Source: a virus
Virus record (IMG/VR): IMGVR_UViG_3300023284_001516
Location: 1 to 40,947 of that record
Direction: 5' to 3' (one strand)
DNA: 40,947 nucleotides
Within the stretch, counting starts at the first letter, position 1; the number at the start of each line of letters is the position of its first letter. Of the stretch, positions 14,670 to 21,947 are shown one piece after another. The position numbers were made by a program, and so were the translations under genes. The notes below the pieces were generated by a model. It saw only the letters and a list, made by a program, of their open reading frames with translations, did not search any database and was not told the origin of the DNA.

Positions 14670-14678
14670 TCATAGAAG

Positions 14679-14936
14679 ATGTCAAATAAATTGTCTTACA
14701 GCAAGGTTTCAGAGACCGAACGAGAGAGCTCCGGTCACGAGTATCGGATCAATTTCCGGGGATTCTCTATCGCTCAGGTCAGCCGGACGAAGAACGGCTT
14801 CGAAGGCCAGACCATTGGAGTGATGAAGAAACGGAATATCCAAGAGCGAACGATGAAGGGTGTAAAGGCCCAACTCCAGGACCTGATCTCCCATGATAAA
14901 CGTCCGGCCTGGAGAAAGATGATTGCTACGACTTAG
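14679..14936 (+). CDS. Small paralogous early protein, copy 3
   Basis: An 85-residue basic protein of the same paralogous family as 3224, 14307 and 16567. It shares Y-R-I-N-F, the IAQV strand, RTKNGFEG and QERTMKG with the others, and is closest to the 14307 copy. It has an insertion of a few polar residues before the first strand and a shorter C-terminus. The ATG lies nine bases after AGGAG. It is transcribed from its own operator-controlled promoter and carries the shared GGACCCG leader. Function unknown. Confidence 0.75.
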   Translation: MSNKLSYSKVSETERESSGHEYRINFRGFSIAQVSRTKNGFEGQTIGVMKKRNIQERTMKGVKAQLQDLISHDKRPAWRKMIATT

Positions 14937-14953
14937 TGCTACCAAGGAGTCAG

Positions 14954-14998
14954 TAGTACTCCGGTACTATTGACTCCACTTTCATAATCTGGTATAAT
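14954..14998 (+). promoter_or_regulatory. Sigma70 promoter with abutting operator (copy 4)
   Basis: TAGTACTCCGGTACTA (14954-14969) abuts -35 TTGACT (14970-14975), 17 bases, -10 TATAAT (14993-14998) with TGG before it. From operator to -10 it is nearly identical to copy 3, which suggests recent duplication. It drives the gene at 15048. Confidence 0.88.
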
Positions 14999-15009
14999 AT
15001 AGGTACACA

Positions 15010-15038
15010 GGGCGCTTCTGCCCGGACCCGCGAAGGAG
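15010..15038 (+). promoter_or_regulatory. Shared leader: hairpin, GGACCCG and ribosome site (copy 2)
   Basis: GGGC (15010-15013) pairs with GCCC (15020-15023); GGACCCG follows at 15024-15030, then three bases and AGGAG at 15034-15038. Same layout as the leaders before 14679 and 15585. Confidence 0.55.
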
Positions 15039-15047
15039 TTCGACATT

Positions 15048-15365
15048 ATGGAAACCAATGAAATCGTAATAAAGATTCAGGAAATCCTTGAAGAAAGAGG
15101 AACTGTCGAGCTCAGCTACGAAGTCTCAATGGACACTCAGATCTCCAGACTCTCCATAGCGATGACTCCGGACGACGATGGAATCCCAATGATTTGGTCT
15201 TACGGCTACGACGCTAACGTCTCTCACGAAGATACAAATCTAGTTCAAGTTGATGAAGCTCTGAAATACTTCGTCGAAGAAATCGAGATGCTTATCACTT
15301 GGGATGTTGAACTTGACGAGATTCTTCGTGATCTGTCTGAATATGGAATCTGGGTTTCGGTCTGA
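15048..15365 (+). CDS. Acidic small early protein
   Basis: A 105-residue, strongly acidic protein of unknown function. It has an N-terminal helix, a beta-rich middle (ELSYEV, SRLSIAMTP) and a C-terminal acidic helix. It is not a member of the paralogous family around it. It is expressed from the same type of operator-controlled promoter and has the shared leader. Acidic small early phage proteins sometimes mimic DNA or bind host enzymes; I see no motif that decides this. The frame stays open for 52 codons after the TGA stop (see the possible small frame at 15414). Confidence 0.72.
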   Translation: METNEIVIKIQEILEERGTVELSYEVSMDTQISRLSIAMTPDDDGIPMIWSYGYDANVSHEDTNLVQVDEALKYFVEEIEMLITWDVELDEILRDLSEYGIWVSV

Positions 15366-15413
15366 GAACTACTCTTTTCAACCTTCGTTCTTTTTGGGAT
15401 CTTGCTCAAACTG

Positions 15414-15524
15414 ATGATTTTCGAATGGCCGGTTGAATCTGAGAAGGAAAAGAGAAATCTGTATTTGGGATGTGTGAGTGCGATTAAGACAAAAGAACCT
15501 GCTCTAGTACTCGAGTACTATTGA
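15414..15524 (+). CDS. Possible very small protein, 36 residues
   Basis: An ATG frame that is in the same reading frame as the gene at 15048, after its TGA stop. The open stretch between that stop and 15414 would encode a hydrophobic, membrane-like segment, so either a readthrough product or a small membrane protein with an unusual start is conceivable. No good ribosome site is present. The stop codon falls in the -35 box of the next promoter. Weak support. Confidence 0.22.
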   Translation: MIFEWPVESEKEKRNLYLGCVSAIKTKEPALVLEYY

Positions 15525-15549
15525 CTCAAACACTGAAACATGGTATAAT
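15505..15549 (+). promoter_or_regulatory. Sigma70 promoter with abutting operator (copy 5)
   Basis: The perfect palindrome TAGTACTCGAGTACTA (15505-15520) abuts -35 TTGACT (15521-15526), 17 bases, -10 TATAAT (15544-15549) with TGG before it. It drives the gene at 15585. Confidence 0.88.
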
Positions 15550-15556
15550 ATAGGTA

Positions 15557-15578
15557 CCGGAACGGACCCGAATAGGAG
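15557..15578 (+). promoter_or_regulatory. Shared leader: GGACCCG and ribosome site (copy 3)
   Basis: A short CCG/CGG stem (15557-15565) runs into GGACCCG (15564-15570), then three bases and AGGAG (15574-15578). The stem is smaller than in the other two leaders but the GGACCCG-N3-AGGAGT block is the same. Confidence 0.5.
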
Positions 15579-15584
15579 TTCGAA

Positions 15585-15866
15585 ATGGAAATCGAAGTTC
15601 ATTCAATCCCCTCAGATCCACAAGAAGTAAAAGTCTGGACCCGAGCTCGAGCGGGGCTTTGCCCCCAGTGCAATGGGCTACTTTACTATGGGAAGCTCTA
15701 TAAAATGAGTTCTCCTGAAGGAACCGAGATAGTCCATAAACGATGCGGTCGGGCATTCGCTGACCGGACTGGTTTCACTCATCCGGCATTGAGTCCACAG
15801 AAGGCCTACATGAAAGTCGATGAGAACTTCAAAGTCACGATTGTCGATGGAAACGGGAGTTCATAA
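15585..15866 (+). CDS. Zinc-binding small early protein
   Basis: A 93-residue protein with a CPQC pair near residue 26 and an HKRC segment about 28 residues later, suggesting a zinc site with C, C, H and C ligands. The part between them is beta-rich (LLYYGKLYKM). The C-terminal third has no recognised feature. It starts at ATG after AGGAG with six bases between, under its own operator-controlled promoter. Its stop overlaps the next start in a TAATG junction. No family is recognised; single-gene zinc proteins of this size in phages are often regulators or host-enzyme binders. Confidence 0.72.
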   Translation: MEIEVHSIPSDPQEVKVWTRARAGLCPQCNGLLYYGKLYKMSSPEGTEIVHKRCGRAFADRTGFTHPALSPQKAYMKVDENFKVTIVDGNGSS

Positions 15867-16171
15867 TGTTAGACTTTATCAAGAGTGTAATTCTTTGGGT
15901 GTTTTTATCGGCAATAGTGATAAGCTTGATGGTGGGATGCATGGTTCTAGGTTTCGTAGCGGGAACTGATACCAGTCAAAATCTAGGATCCGAGATCAGC
16001 ATATTGGAACTCCGGCTAGGCTTTGCCGAGGAGGCCATAAATCAGAGAGTACCCAATTGCCCAGAAGACTCAGTTTTAGTAGGAATAGGTCAATTTGAAG
16101 ATGGTCAATGGGACTCATACGAGTGTGGTCCAGCACTGGACGATTTCGAGGGTTACAATGAAACGACTTGA
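15866..16171 (+). CDS. Small membrane-anchored protein
   Basis: A 101-residue protein with one hydrophobic helix at about residues 7-33 and a polar C-terminal domain containing two cysteines. The few residues before the helix carry one Lys, so an N-in, C-out type II topology is likely, with a possible disulfide outside. A lipoprotein-type cysteine in the helix (VGCMV) is not in a convincing lipobox. The start overlaps the previous stop (TAATG). No family is recognised. It may act in the host envelope early in infection. Confidence 0.65.
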   Translation: MLDFIKSVILWVFLSAIVISLMVGCMVLGFVAGTDTSQNLGSEISILELRLGFAEEAINQRVPNCPEDSVLVGIGQFEDGQWDSYECGPALDDFEGYNETT

Positions 16172-16520
16172 ATCTACAAGTGAAACTGGGTTCTTCTACA
16201 TCTTTCAAGAAGGAGAATCCACTAGATTGTTCGTCACCAAGAGAACAGACCTCGACAGTGCCGATGAGGACATGAGAAGGAACACAAGAGGAAGTTCATA
16301 TGTCCTCTTTCACGGTCCTAATCTTACTCAGTGTATCAAGAAACACGATTACACCGATCATGATATCTCGATCTGGGTCGAGGGAGATAAAGATGGCGAG
16401 AAAGTCTACGCCTCACACGAAGACTGCGGGTCAGTCTGGGAGATAGAGGCTCTGCTTTACGGTTCCAACTGGAATGAAGAACCAGAGTTAGGGTTCAACT
16501 TGGGTCTAGTGTCCGACTAA
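16158..16520 (+). CDS. Hypothetical soluble early protein
   Basis: A 120-residue acidic protein without a recognised family. It has mixed strand and helix character, with aromatic residues spread through it and two cysteines. I chose ATG 16158, which follows GAGGG and overlaps the membrane protein gene by 14 bases; an in-frame ATG at 16095 would overlap far more. It is the last gene of the unit that begins at the 15505 promoter. Confidence 0.62.
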   Translation: MKRLESTSETGFFYIFQEGESTRLFVTKRTDLDSADEDMRRNTRGSSYVLFHGPNLTQCIKKHDYTDHDISIWVEGDKDGEKVYASHEDCGSVWEIEALLYGSNWNEEPELGFNLGLVSD

Positions 16521-16526
16521 TCATCA

Positions 16527-16555
16527 CTGAACCTCCGACTAAATCACGGTATAAT
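16527..16555 (+). promoter_or_regulatory. Sigma70-like promoter without the operator
   Basis: A -10 TATAAT (16550-16555) lies 17 bases after CTGAAC (16527-16532), a weak -35 match. Unlike the five other promoters there is no palindrome next to it and no TGG before the -10. It drives the fourth paralogue at 16567, which may therefore be expressed independently of the operator-binding factor. Confidence 0.6.
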
Positions 16556-16566
16556 AAGAAGGAGTT

Positions 16567-16902
16567 ATGAAACACAAACTACATTATCATCACCCAAAGA
16601 ATCACATCTATCGTATCACCTACGGAGATGTGACAGTGGGTACTGCTCAGAAGACGGGAGATGGTTCATTCATCGGTTACACCACCTTCGACCGTGCCAA
16701 CATCTCGAAGAAAGCACCGACCATGAGGGCCCTTCTAAGAAGGATGACAGATGCAATGCGGCCTACATTAGGAGAACTGGACGGGAAGACAATGGCCGAA
16801 TATATGAAAGGTGAGCGTGATCATGCCGTTGAGTTGGTCAACGCCCGAAAGGTCATGGGCCTTCCCATTCCAAGGGTTCTACAAGATCTCCTAAAATTCT
16901 AG
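16567..16902 (+). CDS. Small paralogous early protein, copy 4
   Basis: A 111-residue protein of the paralogous family seen at 3224, 14307 and 14679. It is clearly closest to the 3224 copy: both have YGDVTV, AQKT followed by DG, and a LDGxTxAEYMK stretch with a following charged helix (ERDHAVEL). The ATG follows AAGGAG with four bases between. Its promoter lacks the shared operator. The long distance from the 3224 copy (13 kb) despite closer similarity suggests duplication followed by rearrangement or gene exchange. Function unknown. Confidence 0.75.
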   Translation: MKHKLHYHHPKNHIYRITYGDVTVGTAQKTGDGSFIGYTTFDRANISKKAPTMRALLRRMTDAMRPTLGELDGKTMAEYMKGERDHAVELVNARKVMGLPIPRVLQDLLKF

Positions 16903-16963
16903 GTACTTTGGGCCGGGGAGATAATCGTTAGATTGGTATCCTTGTATGTGTGAGAACGCCTCT

Positions 16964-17006
16964 ACAAACCGGGGGAAATAATAAGAATGACACACAAACC
17001 GGGGGA
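16964..17006 (+). repeat. Two 13-bp direct repeats before the terminase
   Basis: ACAAACCGGGGGA occurs at 16964-16976 and 16994-17006, 30 bases apart. The stretch 16903-17041 holds no gene I can support. Repeats just upstream of terL are typical of packaging-start (cos or pac) regions, so this is a candidate terminase binding site. Confidence 0.5.
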
Positions 17007-17041
17007 TTAGTCGGATATTCTTTTGAGGACTGGATAATTTA

Positions 17042-17167
17042 ATGTTGTTGAGTGAGTTTCTTACAGAACATAAAGCGTCAACATTCGGTTTAGCGCCAGT
17101 ATCAAAGGCTTTGGCCATTGAAATGGCCATGAATCTTGAATCGATAGAAACTGCGGCAGGAATCTAG
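17042..17167 (+). CDS. Possible small protein, 41 residues
   Basis: An ATG frame with GAGGA twelve bases upstream, longer than ideal. The product is mostly helical with several Met and Glu residues and no recognised family. It is too short for a typical small terminase subunit, although it sits where that gene is often found. Moderate to low support. Confidence 0.35.
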   Translation: MLLSEFLTEHKASTFGLAPVSKALAIEMAMNLESIETAAGI

Positions 17168-17169
17168 AG

Positions 17170-17253
17170 ATGGCTGCTCGGAATCGTGGTTACGGTAACC
17201 TGCCATTGATGGATCTGTGGCTGAGACTACGCGGTACCCTAGAAAAGGAGTAA
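17170..17253 (+). CDS. Possible short upstream frame, 27 residues
   Basis: An ATG frame two bases after the previous stop; its final codons form the AAAAGGAG ribosome site of terL. It could act as a leader peptide that couples translation to terL. Length alone makes the call weak. Confidence 0.25.
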   Translation: MAARNRGYGNLPLMDLWLRLRGTLEKE

Positions 17254-17256
17254 TCC

Positions 17257-18984
17257 CTGGTTCTAGACGTATCCCGTATAGCCGACCTAGTCACAGAAGC
17301 GGCACATATCCCAGAGAAGCCCGGGGACTATCCCGAAGTCTTGGAAGACCCCTTCGAGATAGAACCGGTACCTCTTGACGTATTCCTCTACGAGGAGGAA
17401 TACTTGCGCCTACCTTCACTAGGTGAGGAGCAGTTCAACGTAGTTTATCACGCCACCAACATCTATCCCAAAGCAGTTAGGGAACTGGTAGGGATAAAGG
17501 ACACCACCGTCTACGACATCGTGGTCGCCCTTTGGGGCAAAGGATCCGGTAAGGATTTTTGCTCGCGCGTATCAATTTCGCGGATCGCGTACTTATTGTA
17601 CTGTCTCAAGGACCCACAAGCAACATTCGGGATGGCCTCCGCAGACTCCATCGACGCCATCAACATGGCCTACACCGCGTACCAAGCCCGGAACATCTTC
17701 TTCGAGCCACTAAAACGGCTCCTCCTCTCCTCGCCCTGGTTCAAAAATCGGCACCACCCAACGGGCAATCAGATAGTCTTTCCCAAGGGTATCATCGCAC
17801 ACTCAGGGAACTCAGCCCAAGAATCATTCGAGGGATTCAATCCCATCCTCGTCGTCCTCGACGAGATCGACGCCTTCAAAACAAAAGAAGATCTCCGTAG
17901 GCATGGCGGTTGGAACCCCGAACACAGCGCAGAGGGAGTCTACAACGCACTCAGATCAAGCGGCCAGAGCCGTTTCCCCGGACTGGCCAAGACCGTTCTC
18001 CTGTCCTTCCTCCGACGCCCCGACGGCTTCATGATCCAGGAGTATAAGAAGGCACTCAACGACGAATCCGCATACGCTTCTGGAGGTCCAGGTACCGGCG
18101 CCACGTGGAACATCAATCCCACCAAGACACGCAAGGATTTCGACCGCGAGTTCGCTCGAAACCCAGAAGACTCGGCCATGCGATACCAGTGCATCCCCAC
18201 AGCAACCGCCGAGAACTTCTTCAGGAACCGGGAACTGATCTATGAGACATTCTACTTCGACGACCACACCGAACAAATAAAAAAGAAGGCGCCCCGGAAC
18301 CCATTCCAGGAAGGAGCGTTCCTGCCCGGCTACAAGATATCACGCCATGATAACGCATTTCGTTACATCCACGTCGACACCGGCATCACGAACGACGCCG
18401 CATCCGTCTGCTGCACCCACATCAAGCAGACCATCAACCAGTACGGTCAGGACGTACCAGTAGCCGAGATCGACTTCATAGCCCACCTCGATCCGAAGGA
18501 AATCGGCGAGATTATGCTCGACGATATCAGAGACGTCATCAGGGAGTTCCGTCGACGAAAAGAAGGACCGCCCATCCAGATGGTCGTCACCTTCGACCAG
18601 TACCAATCCCGGGACTCTATGCAGATCCTAGCAGCGGAGGGCATAACCACCGGATATATCTCTGTCGACAAGAACGACGAACCCTGGGTCGTGCTCAAGG
18701 ACTACATCTACACGTACCGTCTCCTAGCACCGGGATCCACCATCCTCCCCCTCGAACTACGAACCCTCGTTAAGATACGGGGTAACAAAGTCGACCATCC
18801 CACCGGAGGATCAAAGGATGCCGCAGACAGCCTTGCAGGATCCATCTGGCTCCTTAACGAGGACTGGCACGGCGAGATAGAAACAGTCATTATGTACGAC
18901 CACCGTCTCGGTATTGGAGAAGGAGATTTCTCAATCGGAGGCTTTGACGAGTCCCCGGGAATGTCCATTACCGGAGACTATTAA
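17257..18984 (+). CDS. terL: Terminase large subunit
   Basis: The packaging motor. A Walker A-like GKGSGKD lies at residues 94-100 counted from the chosen start, the Walker B strand reads LVVLDEID, and the C-terminal nuclease has acidic residues in HVDTG, TFDQYQ and SKDAADSL. I chose CTG 17257 because AGGAG ends six bases before it and the frame encodes 28 sensible residues (LVLDVSRIADL and onward) before the first ordinary start, TTG 17341, which has no ribosome site. If CTG is wrong, the protein is 547 residues from 17341. ATP hydrolysis drives DNA into the prohead and the nuclease cuts it. No small terminase gene is recognised. Confidence 0.92.
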   Translation: MVLDVSRIADLVTEAAHIPEKPGDYPEVLEDPFEIEPVPLDVFLYEEEYLRLPSLGEEQFNVVYHATNIYPKAVRELVGIKDTTVYDIVVALWGKGSGKDFCSRVSISRIAYLLYCLKDPQATFGMASADSIDAINMAYTAYQARNIFFEPLKRLLLSSPWFKNRHHPTGNQIVFPKGIIAHSGNSAQESFEGFNPILVVLDEIDAFKTKEDLRRHGGWNPEHSAEGVYNALRSSGQSRFPGLAKTVLLSFLRRPDGFMIQEYKKALNDESAYASGGPGTGATWNINPTKTRKDFDREFARNPEDSAMRYQCIPTATAENFFRNRELIYETFYFDDHTEQIKKKAPRNPFQEGAFLPGYKISRHDNAFRYIHVDTGITNDAASVCCTHIKQTINQYGQDVPVAEIDFIAHLDPKEIGEIMLDDIRDVIREFRRRKEGPPIQMVVTFDQYQSRDSMQILAAEGITTGYISVDKNDEPWVVLKDYIYTYRLLAPGSTILPLELRTLVKIRGNKVDHPTGGSKDAADSLAGSIWLLNEDWHGEIETVIMYDHRLGIGEGDFSIGGFDESPGMSITGDY

Positions 18985-19089
18985 GTCCTGCCCCGCGGCC
19001 CCCTCGATCATTCACCATCCCCAATCTTGCTCATTAATCAGTAAGATAAGGAACATGGATCTGAACGGTCATCCCGGAGGCCGCACACC

Positions 19090-20580
19090 CTGTTCCCAGA
19101 AGACAACCCGCACTTCCCATTAACAGAAGACCATCCATACGCGGAGCACGCACTGACGATCAACCAGATCGTCGCTCAAGCTCTGGAAGTCTCTCCGTAT
19201 CTGGAAGCCAACCAGCTTCGGGATATCCGCCTCATGGGCTGGATGCTCTTGTCCGACGCCATGTCCACATCCGGGCGTTCGGAAATCGTCGCCCAATCAC
19301 GCCTTCTAGCACGAAAAGACCCGCTCGGACGAAATGCGAACCGCATCTGGGAGTCATACGTCGTCGGGGATGGAATGACGTGGGATACCATTAAGGATTC
19401 TGAGTCCACACCCAATTCTCGCCTCCTACTAGATTGGTGGAACCTTTCGAAAAACCGGCCGGCGTTGAATTTTCAGGCGCAGCGCAAAGCGTACAAATCC
19501 CTGCTGACCGACGGCGAACTCCATTACATACTCTTCTTTGGACCACTCGGCACGATCCCGGTCATCCGCCTCATGGAAGACAGCACCGAATTCATAGACC
19601 CAATCACACATCCAGACGACCGAGCGACCGTCCTCTACTTCGTACGACGCTACTCACCAGAATCCTGGTCCTTCGGCGAGCACGGTCCCCAGAAGACCGT
19701 CGAGACCGAGGAAAGGTTTCAGTACATCAAGGCCTGGGACGCCGATCTCACCGTACTCAAGGAAGCAGGAATAAACCCACCACGAGCAGACATCCTCCAA
19801 GGAGCATTGGCAATACGCGCCACGATAAACGAGAGTCTCTCACGGGGCTTCCCGATGAACGAGTCTGCTCTGGACTGGATAAGGTCTTTTAAGGGCTTCA
19901 TGGAAGATCGTGTAACCATCTCCCGGGCACTCTCACGCTTTGCTTGGAGACTGACTGGGAAAGGTACTGAGACACAGATCGATTCAATCATCTCAGAGAT
20001 AGAAAACAAGAAACCAGATTCCGACATCAACGCAGGCCGTGGTGTTGGCAAGATATTCGGATCCAACGAAAAGTTAAAACTCGAAGCGCTCCGTCCACCC
20101 TCCGGCGGAGCTGATTCACGAACAGACGCTCGGCTAATTCGGCAAATGGCAGGTGCCGGCATGGGGATCACGGAGCCCAACCTCACCGGTGATCCTTCTG
20201 TCGGCAACCTGGCATCACTTACGGCCATGGACGGTTCCATGCACCGTAACTTCTCCACCGACCAAGCTTTGATGAAGGACACCTGGAGGGACGTCTTCTC
20301 AGCAGTAATCACTCGAGGCAAGGCTGACCCACGTGTAATCGAGGAGGCTATATCCTGGGTAAGAGAAAGCCTGGACATAGACTTCCCAGTAATCGTAGCA
20401 CAAGATCTTAAGATCTACTCCGACGCAGTGTCCGTACTCTCTCCATGGTTACCGCGTGAGTGGATATCCAAGAATGCTTTGGTAGCGTTCGGTGAGAAGA
20501 ACCCAGAACAGGTTCTCAACGAACTAGGCATGCCAGAACCACCACCACAAGAAAACAGACCCAAGCCGGAAGGAGGCTAA
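19090..20580 (+). CDS. Portal protein
   Basis: A 496-residue protein (448 if started at ATG 19234). It fits phage portal proteins: after the N-terminal helix come a SRLLARKDPLGRNA-like segment, a WW-containing stem region, beta strands around PVIRLMEDS and a long helical C-terminus ending in a Pro-rich tail. The conserved-looking segment LEANQLRDIRL lies upstream of ATG 19234, and GGAGG ends nine bases before CTG 19090, so I prefer CTG. Portal dodecamers form the DNA entry ring at one capsid vertex and bind terminase. Position between terL and the protease supports the call. The 105 bases after terL hold no gene. Confidence 0.82.
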   Translation: MFPEDNPHFPLTEDHPYAEHALTINQIVAQALEVSPYLEANQLRDIRLMGWMLLSDAMSTSGRSEIVAQSRLLARKDPLGRNANRIWESYVVGDGMTWDTIKDSESTPNSRLLLDWWNLSKNRPALNFQAQRKAYKSLLTDGELHYILFFGPLGTIPVIRLMEDSTEFIDPITHPDDRATVLYFVRRYSPESWSFGEHGPQKTVETEERFQYIKAWDADLTVLKEAGINPPRADILQGALAIRATINESLSRGFPMNESALDWIRSFKGFMEDRVTISRALSRFAWRLTGKGTETQIDSIISEIENKKPDSDINAGRGVGKIFGSNEKLKLEALRPPSGGADSRTDARLIRQMAGAGMGITEPNLTGDPSVGNLASLTAMDGSMHRNFSTDQALMKDTWRDVFSAVITRGKADPRVIEEAISWVRESLDIDFPVIVAQDLKIYSDAVSVLSPWLPREWISKNALVAFGEKNPEQVLNELGMPEPPPQENRPKPEGG

Positions 20581-20582
20581 AT

Positions 20583-21947
20583 ATGCGACCAACCGTGGAG
20601 AGCGTGGTACAGGTGCTCGCATCAGGCCCACAGGAACTAGACGCCATATTCATCGGTGCCGGAATGTCGCTTAATAGGCGACTTTATACCCCTGAGGTTC
20701 TGAAGGCGGCAGTAAAACTGTTCAAAGGTGCACCAGTCTACGTCGACCACCCAACCCTGAGCGAGCAGTTTGAGCGACCTGAAAGGTCACTCAGAGATCT
20801 CGCCGGGGTAATCCTCGATGCCCGCTTTGATACCTTCGAGCTAGAAGACGGTAGCTTCATCGAGGGCATCGGAGGTAAGCTCAAGGTGGCGGCAGGCGCA
20901 GAGTGGTTGGTCCAACTCTTCGAAGAGGATGTCCACGGCGGTGATCTATCGATCGTAGCCTTCCTCGAAGGAGATGTCGAAGGACCAGAAGACAAGCCCG
21001 ATGAGCAGTTCCTGAAGGTGACCAACATTGAGCGCCTTCTCTCTGTCGACTTCGTTACATCAGCGGCAGCAAAGGGAACTCTTCTAGAGACCGAAGCAGA
21101 GGCTCATCCAGTCTATGTTCAGCCTGAAGAGATCAACCAGAAGGATATTTACTTCGTTGACCACAGTCTTGGTCAGGCGCTACAGATCACCGAGGATGCC
21201 TTCTTGGTAGTCGAGTCTGAGACCTTCTTCAAGGAAGAGATCCAGGAGGAAGAGGATGACGAAACATCGTCTGAAGAAGACTCCGAAGAAGAGCCCAAAG
21301 AAGACTCCGAAGAAGAGCCCAAAGAAGACTCCGAAGAAGAGCCCTCTGAGGAAGAAGAAACAGAGCCCACCGACCGTGATTCCGGCGAGGACGAAAAGGA
21401 CCGGGAAGAGTCTGAAGAAGAGGACAACGATGCCTCTCACGAGGAAGAAGGCGAGGAAGAGACCTTCGAAGATAAGGTCCTTGCCAAGCTACAATCCATC
21501 GAGGACTCTCAGTCTATACTCTCTGATCGGGTAGACGTTCTGGAAGAGCCATCCGAAGAGGAGTCCGCTGAAGAAGAGAACGAGGATGCAGAAGCATTCG
21601 CGGATCTCGTCGACAATACAATAGAAGAGGCAATCGCGGGGTTTGAACTCGAGATCCTCTCTATATCCAGGATCAAGAGGCTTGCAGAGCTTGACGGTGT
21701 TAAATCCCGGGCCGTAGCCTGGAAGGAAGAAGGTAAATCCACTGGGCAGATCCTGGAACTAGTTAAGGCAGAAGTCGAGACCTTCATCCAAGAAGAGCTC
21801 GAGTACGTTACCAGACTGGCAAGCCCTCGGGTAACCGGTCTCGGTGGCGGACAACAAACCGATGAGGAGCTCGTGACCGAGACTTCGAACTTGGACGGAG
21901 TTCTGGAGAATTTCGGCATGATCCGAAGAACGGCCCAACCTCAGTAG
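20583..21947 (+). CDS. Prohead protease-like protein fused to acidic scaffold-like region
   Basis: A 454-residue protein in two parts. Residues 1-190 resemble Mu-type and related capsid maturation proteases: MSLNRRLYTPEVLK, then APVYVDHP with an essential-looking His, then a GDLSIVAF strand where the Ser could be catalytic. From about residue 220 to 345 it is extremely Glu/Ser-rich with a 24-bp tandem repeat, and the last 110 residues are helical. This suits an internal scaffold that is degraded on maturation, fused to its protease. GGAGG precedes the ATG. A shorter scaffold made from an internal start is possible, but none stands out. Confidence 0.75.
   Translation: MRPTVESVVQVLASGPQELDAIFIGAGMSLNRRLYTPEVLKAAVKLFKGAPVYVDHPTLSEQFERPERSLRDLAGVILDARFDTFELEDGSFIEGIGGKLKVAAGAEWLVQLFEEDVHGGDLSIVAFLEGDVEGPEDKPDEQFLKVTNIERLLSVDFVTSAAAKGTLLETEAEAHPVYVQPEEINQKDIYFVDHSLGQALQITEDAFLVVESETFFKEEIQEEEDDETSSEEDSEEEPKEDSEEEPKEDSEEEPSEEEETEPTDRDSGEDEKDREESEEEDNDASHEEEGEEETFEDKVLAKLQSIEDSQSILSDRVDVLEEPSEEESAEEENEDAEAFADLVDNTIEEAIAGFELEILSISRIKRLAELDGVKSRAVAWKEEGKSTGQILELVKAEVETFIQEELEYVTRLASPRVTGLGGGQQTDEELVTETSNLDGVLENFGMIRRTAQPQ
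21276..21347 (+). repeat. Three 24-bp tandem repeats in the scaffold region
   Basis: Units of GAAGACTCCGAAGAAGAGCC plus four bases repeat at 21276, 21300 and 21324; the third unit diverges in its last three bases. They encode EDSEEEPK. The near-identity suggests recent expansion and a site prone to length change. Confidence 0.9.

Noticed and set aside
15866-16171. Lipoprotein
   Set aside because: A cysteine lies inside the hydrophobic helix (VGCMV) without a proper lipobox or a basic N-terminal region.
19054-19123. ATG frame upstream of the portal
   Set aside because: It ends after 22 codons and lies in another frame from the portal; the CTG with GGAGG explains the region better.
21173-21440. 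Antisense open frames opposite the scaffold repeats
   Set aside because: They are Ser-rich or Phe/Leu-rich mirror images of the Glu/Ser repeat, with no ribosome site.
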